From positions 6,322,713-6,386,712 of the forward strand of contig NC_021681.1 of assembly GCF_000247815.1 (NCBI RefSeq): a DNA stretch of 64,000 nucleotides, written 5' to 3'. This document shows, piece after piece, positions 36,601 to 51,600 of this stretch. The stretch is from Ficedula albicollis. Lineage: Eukaryota; Chordata; Aves; Passeriformes; Muscicapidae. Position 1 is the first letter of the stretch; every line of letters begins with the position of its first letter. The position numbers and the translations under genes are program-made. The notes below the pieces were generated by a model, which ran no database searches, was not told the origin of the DNA, and saw only the letters and a list, made by a program, of their open reading frames with translations.

Positions 36601-39600
36601 GAGAGGGAAAACTCCTGAGCACTCCTGGGTCCTGGCTGAAGAAGCCCCTGGCAGGGCAGGCAGGATGAGAGCGGAGGATAAAAGAAGTGGTGATTTGTGT
36701 GATCCCTGAGCTGGGGCCAGCTGCTCCCTCCCCACATACATTCACTTGGTCTGGGCTTTGCTTTTGGTGCTCCACTGAGGAGAAGGCAGGGGAAGCCAGG
36801 AGAAGGGTTGTCTTTTATTTAACCCAGTGAACTGTGCTCCCAAAGTGAATGTCCAGCTTTCCCCAGCTTAACCTCCGCCACCAACTCAGATCACCTCCAT
36901 TGTCCTACCTACTGTGGGACAGACTGACCAGGGCTGATGCTTACCATCCTCCAGCCCTTGTGAGCCCCAGGAACTCCCTGAGCCTCAGAGCTGGCCCCCT
37001 CTGAGCTCCAGCATCACTCAGGAGCAGACACAAAGATGTGCAATGTCTAAGAAGGAACAGTCAAGGAGGACAGGAGGGAGAGCAGGTGTTGGTGATCAGG
37101 CTGGCTCTCCAAAGGTTAAGAGCTGTTCAAACTCTGAACGCTGGTATTGATAAAAATTGAAGGCTGAAAATGATCTCCAGCTTTTCCTGTGTAGCAAGAC
37201 AGAAGACAACCTGAAGAACCCCAAGCTCCAGGTTAATGTGTTCTGTACAGAGCAGTTAAGGACAAAAGTATGCTCTGGCTGGTGGCATGTGTGTGTTGGT
37301 GTACCTGCTCCTGAAATGGGACCTCATTTGGGAGAAGAAAGATGTCCTCCCATTTAACAAAGATCCACGAAGGAAAGGAGTGAAGAGGAGGAAAATCCTT
37401 CTCTTTCTTCTTTCATGGGTCTCTGATGAATGGGTTATAAAGCATTATAAAATATGGATAAAAGTAGTGCTTGAAAAAGCTTTAACAATTCTCTCTTCTT
37501 TACCTTATTGAAAGCAAATCTGTGGCTTAGTTGAGAGATTCAGTATGTGTTAAGAAAAAGGCTCCAAGTTTATAGAAAATAATAAGGCAAAGTCAGTTCA
37601 TCATATACATTCTTTTGCATTTCGTGGACTCAGACTTGGCTGCTTTATCCTGAAACCATTTTGTTTTGAAACAGTTAGAATAAACAAACTGAAAGTCACA
37701 GCTGTATTTACTTGACTGTTGCCTTCTGAGCCTTATCACATATGTTGTTACATTAATACAACTCTTGCATTGGAACCATTGTGCAGTGGAAAAGCCTGTT
37801 GCCTTTTCCCAAGAAGGAGTGTCTCCCTTGGGGGACAGGGAATTCCTCATCCCTCCACATTCCAGCAGCTGATTTTGCAGCTTATACTGCAGTTACTTGT
37901 CAAAGTTTAAAAATGTTCCCTCCCATGTCTGAACAATTCCCTGGTTTAGGGTCTCATTGTGTACTTAAATACAAATGCTGCCTGTGGTGTAGAGCTAGAA
38001 CTAGAGATCCATTGGAGAGGGGATCCAGTGGGGATCACTGTATCAGCCATATGTTCCTTACAGCAGGAGAGGAGTGAGGAAAAGGCATCATCTGAGTATC
38101 TAATGACTTTCTGCTGGCTGCTTCTAGTTCCTGATGGAAAAATTGATTTTCCAGTGCTTAGTACCTTTGACAAAATCAGGTCCTGGGACTGTTTAAGTTG
38201 GGCACAGAATAAAAGACTTGCTGAAATTGAAAAGGAAGTCTTGAAAATATTTTCTTAATTTATCTCTGAAGCAGTGCTTAGGCAAAACTAATTATGTTCC
38301 CAAGGGATAGAAAATGTCCTTATTTGAATGTAAGCTTGCTCATACTTTAGGCAAGGTGTGGTGGTGGGCACTCTGGTTCAGGGGGGAAATACTAAAGAAC
38401 AGATACATGGGGCAGAATGACAATACCAAGACCAGCCTGAGAAGAAATAGTATTGTCCTTGTCTGTGGTATCACTGAATTACAGAGTGTGTTTTCCTGTG
38501 ACTCAATAGGAAATTATGATCCACAGCTACATACGTAAAATGTCCAGAAATGGCATAAAAGCAGGTGTGACATATCCTAAATTTGCACTGGTTCATAATG
38601 GAGGTTTTTTATTGCCTATTTAAGATGCATTTTTATCCCCATGCCATAATTTAATTTTTGGTGGGCTTTAATTTCCTCCTAATCACTGGAAGCACAAACT
38701 ATTTTTTCCTCTGTGTACCATGATGTTAAAATGTGTTTGTTGTTCATTGTGTTTTCAGGTTCAAAGTAAACAAGAGAAGAAGGCAGGAACCTCATCCCCA
38801 GCCCCCCTGCAGCCTGTGGTTAGCACTTGCACTCCTCTGCCTGTGAATAAAGCCACCAGCAGTACCCCTGTGCCCATAAACATTCCACGTTTCTACTTCC
38901 CTAAAGGACTCCCGAATGTCTGCACTAACCATGAAGAAATCATTGCCCGGATTGAAGAGGCCTTTACAGAGTTTGAAGATGAGAAAGCAAACATCTGTGA
39001 AATGGGAAAAATTGCTAAGGTAACCAGTGATGGTCTTGGAGGTCTTTTCCAGCCTTAATGATTCTGTGATTCTATTCTTCAGGATTTTAATTTTGGGAGA
39101 GATACTTTGTTTTAGTTTCAGTCTATCTCACAGTTGTTGTAGGGGGGAAAAGAGCCATTATCCTTTTGATCTGAAATTTTTTGTTTAGATTTAGATCATG
39201 GTAAACAAAAATGAGTGCAGTTTGCTGATTGTCACATCAGATGTGTGTGTTTATTCTTGCTTTGATTTATGAAGCAGTTCTCCAAGATTTCTCAGCAAAT
39301 ACAAATTGCATTTTTGTTTCTCTGTTCCTTCATATTTCTGCCTAGAACATTGAGAAACTCAGAGACAGAAACTTTCCTGCCTCTGTGGCTTCAGGTAGTA
39401 TCAGCTGCCCCTTTTTTTGGCTTTTTGTAGCTGTCCTGCTGAGATCTTGCAGTATTGGAAATAATGGACTGTTCTGGGTGGAAGGCAGTGCACTGAAAAT
39501 TGGAGGATGGGATTGACTACACCTTTAGGCATTTACTCTTTAGTTGTCTGTAATTAGACTTGAGGTTCCCTTGCTGCCTATGAGATGCCTATTCATCCCA

Positions 39601-42600
39601 TAGGAGAATGGCCCCTCCTCATTTAGGGTGGATGGGGGACATAGCTGGTATGAGTGTCCTTCTGGAAGGAGGTGTCTGTCTCTCCACTCCACTTCCTAGG
39701 GGATTGTGCTAAACAGTTCAGACAAAGCTTAAGAGCTTGAGTAGTCCAGATCCTTTTCCTAGCCTGAGAGGATGTGTTTCTCAGCCACTTGAAAAGGCAC
39801 ATGACAAAGTAGAAAGTTATGTGTGAATTCTCAACCTTGGCATGCAGTAAAAATGGCACACAGGTGAGTCAGAAAGCCATTACCACTTTATTTCCCTTAT
39901 GTAAAGTCTCAGTGGTGAATCTGGTGTGTAAACAAGTAGGTTCTTCTTGGGATTGCTTTTGTATTTGTCCTTGCCCTGGTTTTTCCTTACAGATCTGTGG
40001 CTGCCCACTCTACTGGAAAGCACCTCTGTTCAATGCCTCAGGGGGAGAGAGGACAGGACGTGTCTCTGTGCACTCCTTTGTGTCCATGTGGAGAAAGTGA
40101 GTATAGCAAATGTGAAACTCTCTGGAAGAAGAGATCAGCCTCCCATACAAGTATATTTTTCCCTTCTTTTCCACCAGACTTTTCAAACAATTTTTCCCTT
40201 CTTTAAGTGGCTTAAAAATCTCCATCAGCTTAAGTTTCTTCTCCCCCCAAAACTCTCTTAACACCTGTTTCGATGTGACATCCACAAAGTTGGAAGTAAT
40301 TGTATAAGATAGTAAGATGTTTTGAGTTGGTTGGTGTATAAAATATATTTACAAACTCCCTAGAAATGTCAGCTGTTCTGAGATAGCTGATAGTTTTCTA
40401 TGGTTTTGGGGTATATTTGTGCCCAGCCGTATTGCTCTACACTGGTGCATTAAGCAAGTACCATTTGGGAATTGGAAGAGGAGGTGTGTGTTAGTGTTAC
40501 AGGACAGAAAGAGGAATGTGGAAATAAGCATCATCATACAACTGGGTACTCTGGGAGCTTTAATAGTTACCACCTTCTCCAAGGTAGCTGTTGAATTCAA
40601 CTGTGGAGTTTCACAGTCCACAGTGTGGAAATGGAGAGCTCTGGATGGATGCATTGTGTTTGGAGTCAGCTCTGACATGGAGCAGACTTGTTCTCTTGCC
40701 TAATCTTTTTTCCTCCAGGGCAATTCAGGCTTTAGTCTACTTTGTGAAACACCTGAACAGCATCTCCATCTCCTCTCTAGAGAGAGTTCTAATTTTTTAT
40801 TTAATGGTTGCTCTTCAGATTCTTGGCATAGCCTTTAACCCTGAATTCCCAAAGTATTTCCTGTGATGATGTTGACAAAGCAGCTTCTAGTTACCCTGGC
40901 AAAATTACAAAAATGTTAGGGTTGACTGTGATCTCTAAGTTTGTCTTGACACAGACAATATATTTTCCTTCCTTAGGTTCCTCCAATTACCTCTAATTAA
41001 TCCCTAGTGTATGATGCCACATTTTCACTTCTCTGATTTTCACATCCTTCAGATATTTGCAGACTGTGGTCATGTCCCTCTTCTGCATCCTTTTAACTAC
41101 CCCATTTCCAAGCCAAGCTTTGTATGCTTTTCTCACTTAATTGCTCTTTTAGAAAGATACTATTTTTAATCCCCTCCTCTTCCCGTGTGACAGTTACAAA
41201 ATCTTTGCTGGAAAGCTGAAAAACAGAAGAAATGTAATATTTCTGGTAAAGTTTGACTGCAGCTATGTGAGCACAGGTGTGACTTTAAACATGGTATCTG
41301 TAGTTGCTAAAGCCTATTTTCAGTTTTCTTAGTAGATGACTGACTTCTCAAAATGCCACATGCTCACTGCTTGTCAGGTCTATAGGAATTGCTCAATATA
41401 AAATGCTTCTGAATGTCAGATCTTTTTGTTTGTGGCTAAACCAGGGCTTTGGGATTCACCTTTATGTGCCAGATTTTTTTAGGCTAAAGCATTAGCACCT
41501 CTTTCTGCATCTGATTTAGAATATATCTGTTAATTGACTGTTACCATGATAGAAATTTGCAGCCAATAAGATTGCTAAATCTTTTCTTGCTTATTTAAAA
41601 GAACTCTTTTTTGTAAAGTTTGCCTTTCCCAGAGTGATGAGGCCAGAACTAGCAGCAAACAAGTTAGTGTGATCTCTGCTGGAGAACTACAGCCAGTTCA
41701 GTACTATGTTCATATGCTTTCAGGAGAGGGAAGTGGTGAATAGTCCCTCACACTAAATAATTATAGTGCATTTGTATTTTCACAGTTAATGAAGAAAACA
41801 GTGTAATTTTCTGAGTTTCCCTAATACTATGTGACCACTGCAGTGTTTGATGTATCCAAATGTTGTGTTTTGTTACCAGTGTTTGGTAAATGGTGTGGAG
41901 CTCCTCTCTTCATGAGTTTCTCTGGAGTGAATCACATTACAGTGATGCCTTTGGCCAATGCAGTATTTTGTGTGAGAAGAAGACAGGCAAGAACTGGTGT
42001 GTCAGATGTACACTGTCAACCAGAGGGGACTGAGTTTACACACTTCTGCAAATACTCAGTCTTACTAATGCCTTCGTTAGGCTGTTCTCTATGGCTTTGG
42101 TGCACAGGACCATAATTAACACGGGATGGCCTTTTTCCTTCTGAGAAGTGATTTTTCTGGGTGAATATTCAGTCCCTGTAGTTTGTCATTCTCCCAAATT
42201 GCAGTGTAGTGAAGGGTTACATTGGAGAGCACATCCTGTGACATCCCATTGGGCTGGTGCTGTTCACTTGGCGTGAGCCTGCAACATTAGCAAGAGCCAG
42301 GTTACTTACTCTGATTCCACAGGTGCTTAGTAAGAAACCTGCTTTACCACAGCAGTGTTAACCTGCAGAAAATCCCTGCTGGGTGCCCTGGTGCAGCTGA
42401 AAGACCTTGAAGGAAGTGCTGGCAGTCTGAGGTCAGCATTTGCTGGATTCCCAGCACAGGTGTGCTGTGCTCTAAGGCCTTTGTGAGCCTCCCGGGCCCC
42501 GGCGGGCTGGGAGCTGCAAAGGGCTGGGAGTGACTCCTCCCCTCTCCTGCAGAATCCTGCGGAGCTGCCACGATGATGCCTCCAGGTTCACTTCCCTCCT

Positions 42601-45600
42601 GGCAAAGCCTGGCTGTGACTGCCTTCAACAGGAGGACTTCATCCCTCTGCTCCAGGTACTGCCACATCTCCGCAGGGATGTGGGCACAGAGCTGCCTTCG
42701 CTTGGCACCTTCTTTATTTTCATGGCATTAAATGTTTACCAAGGACAAGCAGACCTGGGTGGGGTTCATTTTGGAGTGAAATAGAAATAAGCTTTGTAAG
42801 TGCTTAAGTGTCAAACCAGCTGCAAATCTTGCTAAAGGCACTGAGGACTGGTCTCTTGTCAGGATTCGTATTTATCAGTGCCTGGTAACCAGGCTGGAAT
42901 TTGCCCCATTTCTCTATGTAGATATTGGGAAAAATGTTTGTTGCTCTTGATAGTCAAGCACAGCTTAAAAGCTTATTGAAAAAGTTGTAGAAGCTGCATG
43001 CCATGACAGTTGTAATTGAATTTGTCTAGCCAGACTACCAGATACAGTATCAGATGGAAATCTTGGCAAAATTTCTGCAGTTCCAATTGTTCTGTATATG
43101 TCTCTAAACCTGCTAGTGCACAAATCTCACTGCTCATTTTTTTCCTAATATTCAGGCTAAATCTGCACATCCTCATTTCATGTCTCTTACCCTTTCATTA
43201 ATTTTTAACCAAGTATAGTTGTTTTAATTATTTGCAGCCATTTAGGCAGGCTCTGGATAGCTTTAGGGCTTCTCTATGGTGTCTATAAATCACATCCATC
43301 TGTTCCTCTGATCAGCTGTTGTACATTCTATGATCTTTTCCACACATCCCTAGATTTCTGTGTTGCCCTCTGGGTAAAACCTCTGTGGAGATGCTGCTTT
43401 GGGGCAAGATTTTGTGTGTGTGCTGGCTGTTTCTGTCTCTCAAACAGAACTGGGGCTGTGATGCGTAAATTTTCTCATGTGGCTCTTCATCTCTTCTCCA
43501 CTGGGCGTGCTGCCTTTCCTGGTGGATTGCAGCTCTGCTCTTTAGCTCCTGGTGCAATCCAAGGCATGCACAGTCCTGTCTGTCAGTCAGAGATCAGTAA
43601 AATTACCCCGATTTACACCACCATCTGAGACATCCTGTTATACTGCCCAAAATTTGGGCATATCCCACCCCTGAGGGCACCATGGAGTGGAACAGGCATG
43701 GCAGAACTTGGAACACCTTTAAAGGGTAGAGGAGTCAGGCATGGAGAAATTACACAGGTGTTGATTCATACAGGATCAGAACTGATTAATTCAGGATCTG
43801 AGTAGTTTCTCCATGGATTTGATCATGCACATTTGGCTTTGTGAGCCAGTGTTTGACTTACACATTCAGGATCTGAGTACTTTCTCCATGGATTTGATCA
43901 TGCAGATTTGGCTTTGTGAGCCAGTGTTTGACTTACAAAAAGCTGGTCTTGAGAAAGAGGCATCTCCACAGGTAGTCCAAGTGAATTTTGGAAAAGCACT
44001 AATCATATCTGTAAGCATTCTGAGGCTCACAGAGCTTTCATTGGGCATAGGAGACTTGCTCAAGGAATGTTTCTGACACTTAGTTCTAACAAATGTTAGT
44101 ATCTTCAATACGGGGAGGAAAACAAAAATCTTGGAGAGGAGATAGTTGCATGGTCAACTAATTAATTTTTGTCTCATTCAATGAAAATGAGTTTTCATCT
44201 ACTCACTAACTCTCTTCCTTTGTTTTTCTGTCCTTAAGTAAATCAAACTGGCCCACCAGGTGCGTATTGCCCAGCAAATGCATTGCATTACTGTAATAGA
44301 AGGTTCACTTGATAGATTAAAAGATTTCAATTTTATTGTTAATGCTGCAAATAGTTTCAAGAGTAAGCAAAAGTATTGGTTTCTAAACCCAGTATCTTCT
44401 AAGCATAAAAAGGAGAAGAAAATCTATTCCATTTCATTTCCTCTTACCTTGCAGGACGTGGTGGAAACGCATCCTGGCCTCACGTTCCTGAAGGATGCTC
44501 CGGAGTTCCATTCCCGCTATATTACAACGGTAGGCTGCCTCTTTGATCCCCTGTGATGCCACTGCCTCCCTCTGGGATCTGTCACTGCTCCTACCAGCAA
44601 ATCCTTCACTTGTTTAAAAATATAGGTATTTTTAATATTACTGACCATGAGGTATTTCAACAATTGCTTCCAAAGGAAAAATAATCTGCTTGTGTGTGAA
44701 GGGGTTATTACAAAGGTTAATAATGGTTGTTTCTGGTCTTAAGCAAATCTATAAGAACATCTCTTTTGGCCTGATGAATGGAAAAGAAGTTATTTGGTCT
44801 TTGGGAGCTCCTAAGTCACCCTGAATTGTGCTGGGCTGCTGAGACATGGAAGGCTGCCTGTTTAAAGGTTTCTGTCACTGAGGCTTGGAAAATCTGTGAC
44901 TGTTCCTCAGTACAAAGTGCCCTTTGCCTCCAGAGATCTGCTGTCCAACCTTCCTTTTGCCAGGATGCCTATCCAGGCTCTCTGTCCCCAAGCTTTTGTG
45001 ACTGGGTTTGTGGATGGAGTTTGTTCAGTAGCTTTGTTCCAGCTCTGCAATCAGCACTTAGTACTGGTACTTTACCTAACATTTTTTAAGCCTTGAGCTT
45101 GACTCATATTGGGTGTGAATCCTGATAAAAGGTATAAATGTTGGGAAGTTTTATCTCTACATCAGTAACAAATTCAAATAATGACAGACCTGGTGGGAGC
45201 TGTATCTCAACAGGGCTCTGGGCTTATAGTTGCTTCTGCTTGCTTGCCAGGGCCTGCCTGGGGCTGCACCACACATGGCAGCTGGGAGGCTCCTGGCACA
45301 CACATGCTTGTTCCTTTCCTGTAAGGAGCAGATGGCACAAAGACACTTTTTCAGGCAAACCCTGAACTGTCACACTAATGAAAATGTGTAATGAGAATCC
45401 ATTCTAAATGTTTTAGATGCAGTTGAACATGACAGTGAACAGCAGTGTATAATCAATATGTTTAGTCCCTGTGGAGCAAGACAACATAAACATTAAATCA
45501 GAACAAGTATAGAAATGGCCAGGGAATTATGGAGGCACATGCGTGAGTGTGGAAAGTGCCTGTGGCACATATACCCTGGTATTTGGTGTTTCAAGGGCAT

Positions 45601-48600
45601 GGAAGTGCATGGAAGACCTTAAACTGAAAGGTTTCAAGTCACACTAGGGTTGATTTGTGATTGCAGTGTTTCTCTGGCTGCTGACAAAGGCAATTCTCTG
45701 CATCTGCCTTTATGGGTTCCTCTTAAGTCACACACTGTTCCTGTATTTTTCAGGCAAGAAACAAATGTCTTTGTAGAGTAATCCCTCACATGTCCGACCT
45801 TGCTGCCCTTTCTGGGCTCACCAGGGGCACTGCACAGTGTGGCTGAGCCCAGCTGGGTGAAGCTGAGCTTCCACTTCCAGATAACTGAAGTGCAGGCTGC
45901 TGCTAAAGGGCAGCACCTTTTCCTTCCTCTCTGCTTTTGCACCACTTCTCTGGTGCCTGGGCTTGGTGCTGTGTCACCCAAGCAGTCACAGAACCAGACT
46001 TCCATAAGAACATGAAGCTCTTCCGTGCTCCTTGATCCTGCTTGTATGTCCACTGTGCTTTCCTGCTGCAGTTGGAGCCTTTGGGCATCCTTACTGGCAG
46101 TGCTGGGACAGAGATGGATTCCAAGGCTTGCTTCAAAGGCAGCAGGGAATGGTGGTGCCTGTAGCTGAGGAGAGGGCTGTGGGGCAGCACACCTGACAGA
46201 GGTGAGCTGTCCTTCAGCTGGCAGGACAGCATTGCTCTGGGGGTCTGTGCCAACAGCAGAATCCCCCTGGGCTGGAGCAGAGCCAGCACCTGGGGAGGCA
46301 GGAGGCTGCTGGGCAGGCTGTGCCCATCTGGAGGGGCAGCATCCAGTCCCCTGCAAATAGCAGGAGTTCCTATTGCTCACCTCTCCTTTCACAGACAGTT
46401 TGGCACATTCCTCTTTAATGTTATAAAATCCACCAGGAGGCAATGGAGGAAACAGCTTTGTCCTTGGATTTTGAGACCACTTGGATCATTTTCATTGCTT
46501 CAAGGTAGAGTGCCTTATACCTCCTTACAGAGACACAGTGCTGTATTTGCTGTCACACGAGAATTACAGTTCATGTTTGTGTTACAGACAAGGGCCATAA
46601 GGACTCATGGCTTTGTGATCAGTGCTGGGTACAGCATCACTTGGCTGAAATCTCCTGGAGAGTGACCTCACAGTCTAGGATGGGTAAGATGTGAATGCAC
46701 ATTTCAGTTCTTATTGAAACCTCAGAACCTTTTAAAGGTTTGGACACAACAGGCTGGAATTTTTTCTGTATCATATCTGTGTTATTTACCACTGTATTAC
46801 TAAACCAGCTATGTTTGTTTCGACAGAGAGAACTCTTGAAGCTGGTGAAGATGAAGCAGAACATCACAGAGTATCCTGTTGCATTTGTTGTAAAGCTTTA
46901 GTGTGACTTTTACCCAAGTGTTCAGACCAGGCTCAGAGTTAGCAGTGCATGCTGCTCTATTTGTTGTAAAGCTTTAGTGTGACTTCTACCCAAGTGTTCA
47001 AACCAGGCTCAGAGTTAGCAGTGCATGCTGCTCTTGGAAAGCTTTGAGCTAAAAACAATTTAAAGATTAAAGCTTGTGGAAAAGTGCTTCAGCTTATACA
47101 GTAGGACCAATGCAAATGTGTAAGGGGACAATGGCCACAGGGATTAATAAAGGTTCCTGTTTCGTCGAAAAATTGTATTGTTTTTGTTCTTCTGTGGGAA
47201 GACTGGGGAAAGGTCTGGAAGTCATCCATGAATGGTTTGGGCCTGGAGGTCGATTACATGAGGATAATGGGCAAGTAGAAAGAGGCTCCTCTTTCCAAAG
47301 GCTAATTAAGAATTTGACTCCATGATCCCTGTGCTTTCTTCCAATTCAATATGTTCTATGGGTCTATGATTGTGTACTGAATTCAGAAAAATGAAGCCAG
47401 TTATGGCCTAAGTGACAAGTGTGACTTGTATGCTGCACATAATTTCAGGCTGGGTAATGATGCTCTAGGATATTTCCCAAATGCTTTTTTTGACAGCTTG
47501 GTGTTTATAATCTGGAAAAGAAAAAGAGAAGTACTGAGATTTTTTAGTGAGATATATATACTATGTACTGTCCATGGGAACTGGGCCATTATTTGAATAA
47601 TAAAGCCTTCACTGATGACTGGAATGGTAAGAGACATGAAAAGAGATGCCATTATACCTCTGAATGGCTTATTTTTACAGATAGGTGAAGAGGGAGCAGA
47701 TGAAACATCTTTATCAATGTGGTCTGGTAGACAAACAGTTTTTTATGAGTCACAAATAGGAATAGTTTGTTGTCTTTTACTACCCTGCAGGCAGAGGAGA
47801 AGAGGAATTACTGATATGGGGTCCTGTTTCTGATTCTTGAGATTGCTATTTTTGAGTCCTTGGAATGGTGTGAACACCCTGTCTTTTTAAGAGCTGCTAC
47901 AAAGTTGTCAGGTGTGATAATGGGTGAGGTGAGACTACTCCAGTCTCTGAGCTCTTGTGCAAAAGCTGGAAGCAAAAGCCAAACAAAGTCCAGAAATAGA
48001 GACCAGAATGGCAGTGGCTGCCAAAGGCATGAAAGAAGAAACAAACATTGTGCTTAAGACCAGAAAGGATCATTGTGATTACCTAATCTGACCTCTTGTG
48101 CTACACAGGCCACAGAACATTGCTCAGTGATAGCTACAGTTATTCTAGATCTATTTTTTGGTCTGTTTTTAATTAAAATGGCACCTGACTTTGAAAGGAT
48201 ATCCACCTCTTAGGCCTGGAGTGATGAAGGGCTTGCAGTGTTACCAAAAGGTCGTGTTCAGCTAAGTTGAATCTATCAATTCTGTCTCTTGGGGTATATT
48301 TTAATTCTCACATAATTCTTGTTGCTCTCAGAGTTGTGTGTGCCATCATCAATTACTGTCTCACTGTGTACTCCAAAGCAGACTGTTGGAAGCAATCTCA
48401 TACTTGGTTCTGAATCTGTTGTTGACTAAGAACCAGCACTTGTTTGACTGAGTCCAAAGATGGCCCTTCAGTAGTGGTTGCCCACTTGAAACTAGATCTG
48501 GCTGAAAGTGAAATCCATCCCACTTAATCTCCTAGGTGGATTAATCCCTGTAATGTCCACATTGTTCTCTGAAGTTAATTTTTGTGTTGGAATAGTGTGC

Positions 48601-51600
48601 ACTAAAGATTACCAAAATTTTGGGGTAATGTGCCAACATGTCAGAGACATCAAAGGTTTGTAGTAGGTTTGGTCAACAAGATTTCAGTGCTGCTACTCAA
48701 ATTAATTCTATTCCTCCTTTCTTGTGCCAGTGGTATTTATTTGTTGTTGTTTGCCCTGTTAGGTTCATTCTTGCATGTGCTTGGTCACACATTTGTGTTT
48801 GCCCCACTCTGTGATGATACTTGACAGCTGACAAGGAGCAGATTGGGAAAGGGCTGTCTGCTTTTTGAGGAGCTTGGGAGTGAGCTCAGTCTCACACTGT
48901 GAGCTGTTGCTTTTGGCTTCTGAGGGTTCTATGCCTCTCCCCCCATGATTTTTGCATGATTTTGCAGGTTATACAGAGGATATTCTACACAGTGAATCGA
49001 TCCTGGTCGGGGAAGATCACTCTAACAGAGCTGAGGAAAAGCAACTTCCTGCAAGTACGTGGGGTTTTGCGGGAACAGGATCCAGAGTGCAGCATTCCTT
49101 GTTCCTCTGGCTGGATGGTGAGGGAGCTGCCTGGGCTGCAGTGGAATGGGCCAGGTGCTCAGTGCCAGGAACCTGCTGGGGCTACTGGAGGAGCTGTGTC
49201 AGAGTTGAGGTGAGAAGAGCAGGGGCAGGAGTGGCCCCAGGGCACTGAGAGAAGGTCAGGGAGTGACCGTGCTCCAGCTCTGAGGCCACACGGAGCAGCA
49301 GCACGGCTCCTGGTCCAGACAACAGGAAAGGCAGCAGGACATAGTATCGTACCCATGTGAAGTGACTCACAAGCAGCCAAGAAGAGCTGCAGGAGTGCCA
49401 GGGGTAGGAGAGCCAATTTCCTGCCTCCTAGGCAGCCCTCAGCCCACTGACAGCTGGTCAGGAACATCTCTGCCATTGCAGGACAAGGCACCTTGGGAGC
49501 TGATCTCCACAGGATAATCAGTGCAGCTTAGTTCTTGTTCCAGTGCCTGCAGTGTATCCTTATGTCAGGATTTGGATCTCTGTCCTCTGTGTATTTTGCC
49601 CAAAAGAGCACCAGGTTAAAACTGTCTCAGGCTGCTCATGTCCAGCGCAACCTAAAGAGCCAGAAAATCTTGAGGCTGAAAGGTAAAGGACTGGCTAAAA
49701 CAGTGAGCTTTCCCTCCTGTGTCCTGTTTGCCCTTCCAGGTGTAGTGTGCTGCCTTCCTCAAACCCCTCCAGTATGAATCATATTCTTTCTCCTTTCAGA
49801 CATCATCTCCCCTACTCGACCCATCAGCTTGATGGAAAAATGAGTGCTCTTTTGAATTGGCTCATGCCAGTCCAAGCCCTGGGATCTCTCTTCCTCCCCA
49901 ACCTCTGTTAAAAATAAATCTTCTCAGATTATCCTGCATCTTTTTTCACTCATTTTCTCCCTTTAAACATTCTCTCAAATTTTCTCCTTCCATATCCACT
50001 CTGCCTTTCATCTCCTGCAGCAGGAAGTTCAGCACCTTGCTGCATGTCGAAATGGCATCTTTGAGTGTGAGCTACCAAAAAAAAGAAAAAGCTCCCCCAG
50101 TGACTGTCATCTGTAAAGAGAGACAGACACAGTCTGGAGAGGCCAGTGAGTGATAGATCAAAGGTGTCAGCAAGTCAGAATAGTGCAGGTCTGGCAGTGC
50201 CATCCTGTTATCCCTGCCAGAAACTTCACTGAACCTGGTGAATAGCAGGATGTGCGAGTTTGGTTTGGATTCAGTTGGATTCCTTGGATGTGGAGGTGGC
50301 TGGAAGTTGATATTGAAGTACCAGTGCCAACACATAGCACAGCATCTGTGTTTATGGTTATGGGTAGCAGGGGCACTGAGTCTGCCTGCTTGGGGACACC
50401 ATTCCCTGGGATAGCTCAGGCTGAGTTTTGCCTGCTCCCTTGGGAAGAGGCTGTGAGGGCAGGGGAGGCCAGGCCTACAGCTCATTGGAGCCATGATTTA
50501 TTAGACAAGAGGCTTCTGGTGTCCTGTGGCCTCAGCCCCAAGAAGAAAAGTAGGGAGGAGGCACTGGGAAACAATGCCCTCTTGTTTCTGGGAAGGACAG
50601 GGAGGTGTAAAGTGGGAATGAAACATGGATGTTAACGCTAAATGTTTCCTAGTAAGACATGTCAGCAAAGGTTATGGTTGGAAATCTGTCTGAGCCTCCC
50701 AGTTAACCCAGAATGATTCCTGCAACAGCACAGGGAAGTCAGTGTGATTAGTTTGGGTCCATCCCTCCTGTCTCAGTCCAGATGTGAGTCTGGAACAAGA
50801 ATTGATTGTGCCCTTCAGGAGGCAGACAGGGCTCTGTGATGTGTAAAAACATACCTCAGTTCCTGTGGAAGACTGTGGACTTGCTACTGGAAACGGCTCT
50901 AAGAGTCTCTGGTGCAGGTCAGGATTGTTTCCCAGACCGTGGATCCCTGCTGACGCAGCAGTTTGTGTTCCCGTTTCTCTGCTTCACTTTTCACTAGAGT
51001 TGAAAATGAGCAAAAATTGTTGACAGGAGTGGCAGAGATGTTGTGCTAAGCAGGATGGCCAAGCCAGGTGCTCTGCAAGTGCCTGCTGAGAAAAACAGCA
51101 ACCACATCTATTGGGAAAAGGCTGCGCTTTGGATTAGTTCTCAGGGCTATGTTTACCCTGCTTCCTGAGAAACTGGAGCACTTCAGCTCCTGAGCTGCCT
51201 CTTCATACAGGTTTAACTTCCCACTGTACTTGTACCCTTTCAGACTCTTGCTCTCTTGGAAGAAGAGGATGACATAAATCAGATCACAGATTACTTCTCC
51301 TACGAGCACTTTTATGTTATCTACTGCAAATTCTGGGAGTTGGATACTGACCATGACCTTTACATTAGCCAGAAGGACCTGGCTAGGTACAGTGATCAAG
51401 GTATGCTGCCTGCAAATGTGGTGGGGGGAGGGCATTGCTGTAAACAGAATGTTCCTACTGAAGAATAAATCCTGCCTTTAATTTGGTTAATTTGATGCCT
51501 CAGAAAAAGTTTTAATGTAGCTACCCATCTCTTAAATAAATGATTTGAAGAAGGAGTTGTACACGTGTAGACACAGAGAACTGCAGGACACTATTTTCCG

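Larger units (their letters stand above)
32117..38758 (+). other. PPP2R3A intron between PR72 first exon and common exons
   Basis: 6.6 kb without a supportable exon. It holds a small CR1 tail at about 32557-32600 and a longer diverged minus-strand CR1 at about 34130-34400. The rest is unique sequence. Confidence 0.55.
42656..44454 (+). other. PPP2R3A intron before the exon at 44455
   Basis: It contains a 75-bp two-copy tandem repeat (43791-43940) and an old repeat remnant near 43575-43655. No coding exon was found. Confidence 0.5.
44530..48967 (+). other. PPP2R3A intron before the exon at 48968
   Basis: 4.4 kb. It holds a 76-bp two-copy tandem repeat and a short old repeat near 48058. Long frames such as the minus-strand one near 45.6-46.4 kb lack splice or family support and are treated as chance. 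Confidence 0.5.

Noticed and set aside
35959..36741. 260-codon minus-strand frame in a PPP2R3A intron
   Set aside because: Low-complexity S/P/H-rich composition, no family resemblance and no canonical exon boundaries.
45634..46443. 269-codon minus-strand frame in a PPP2R3A intron
   Set aside because: No recognisable domain and no clear splice sites; composition looks like translated GC-richer intron DNA.
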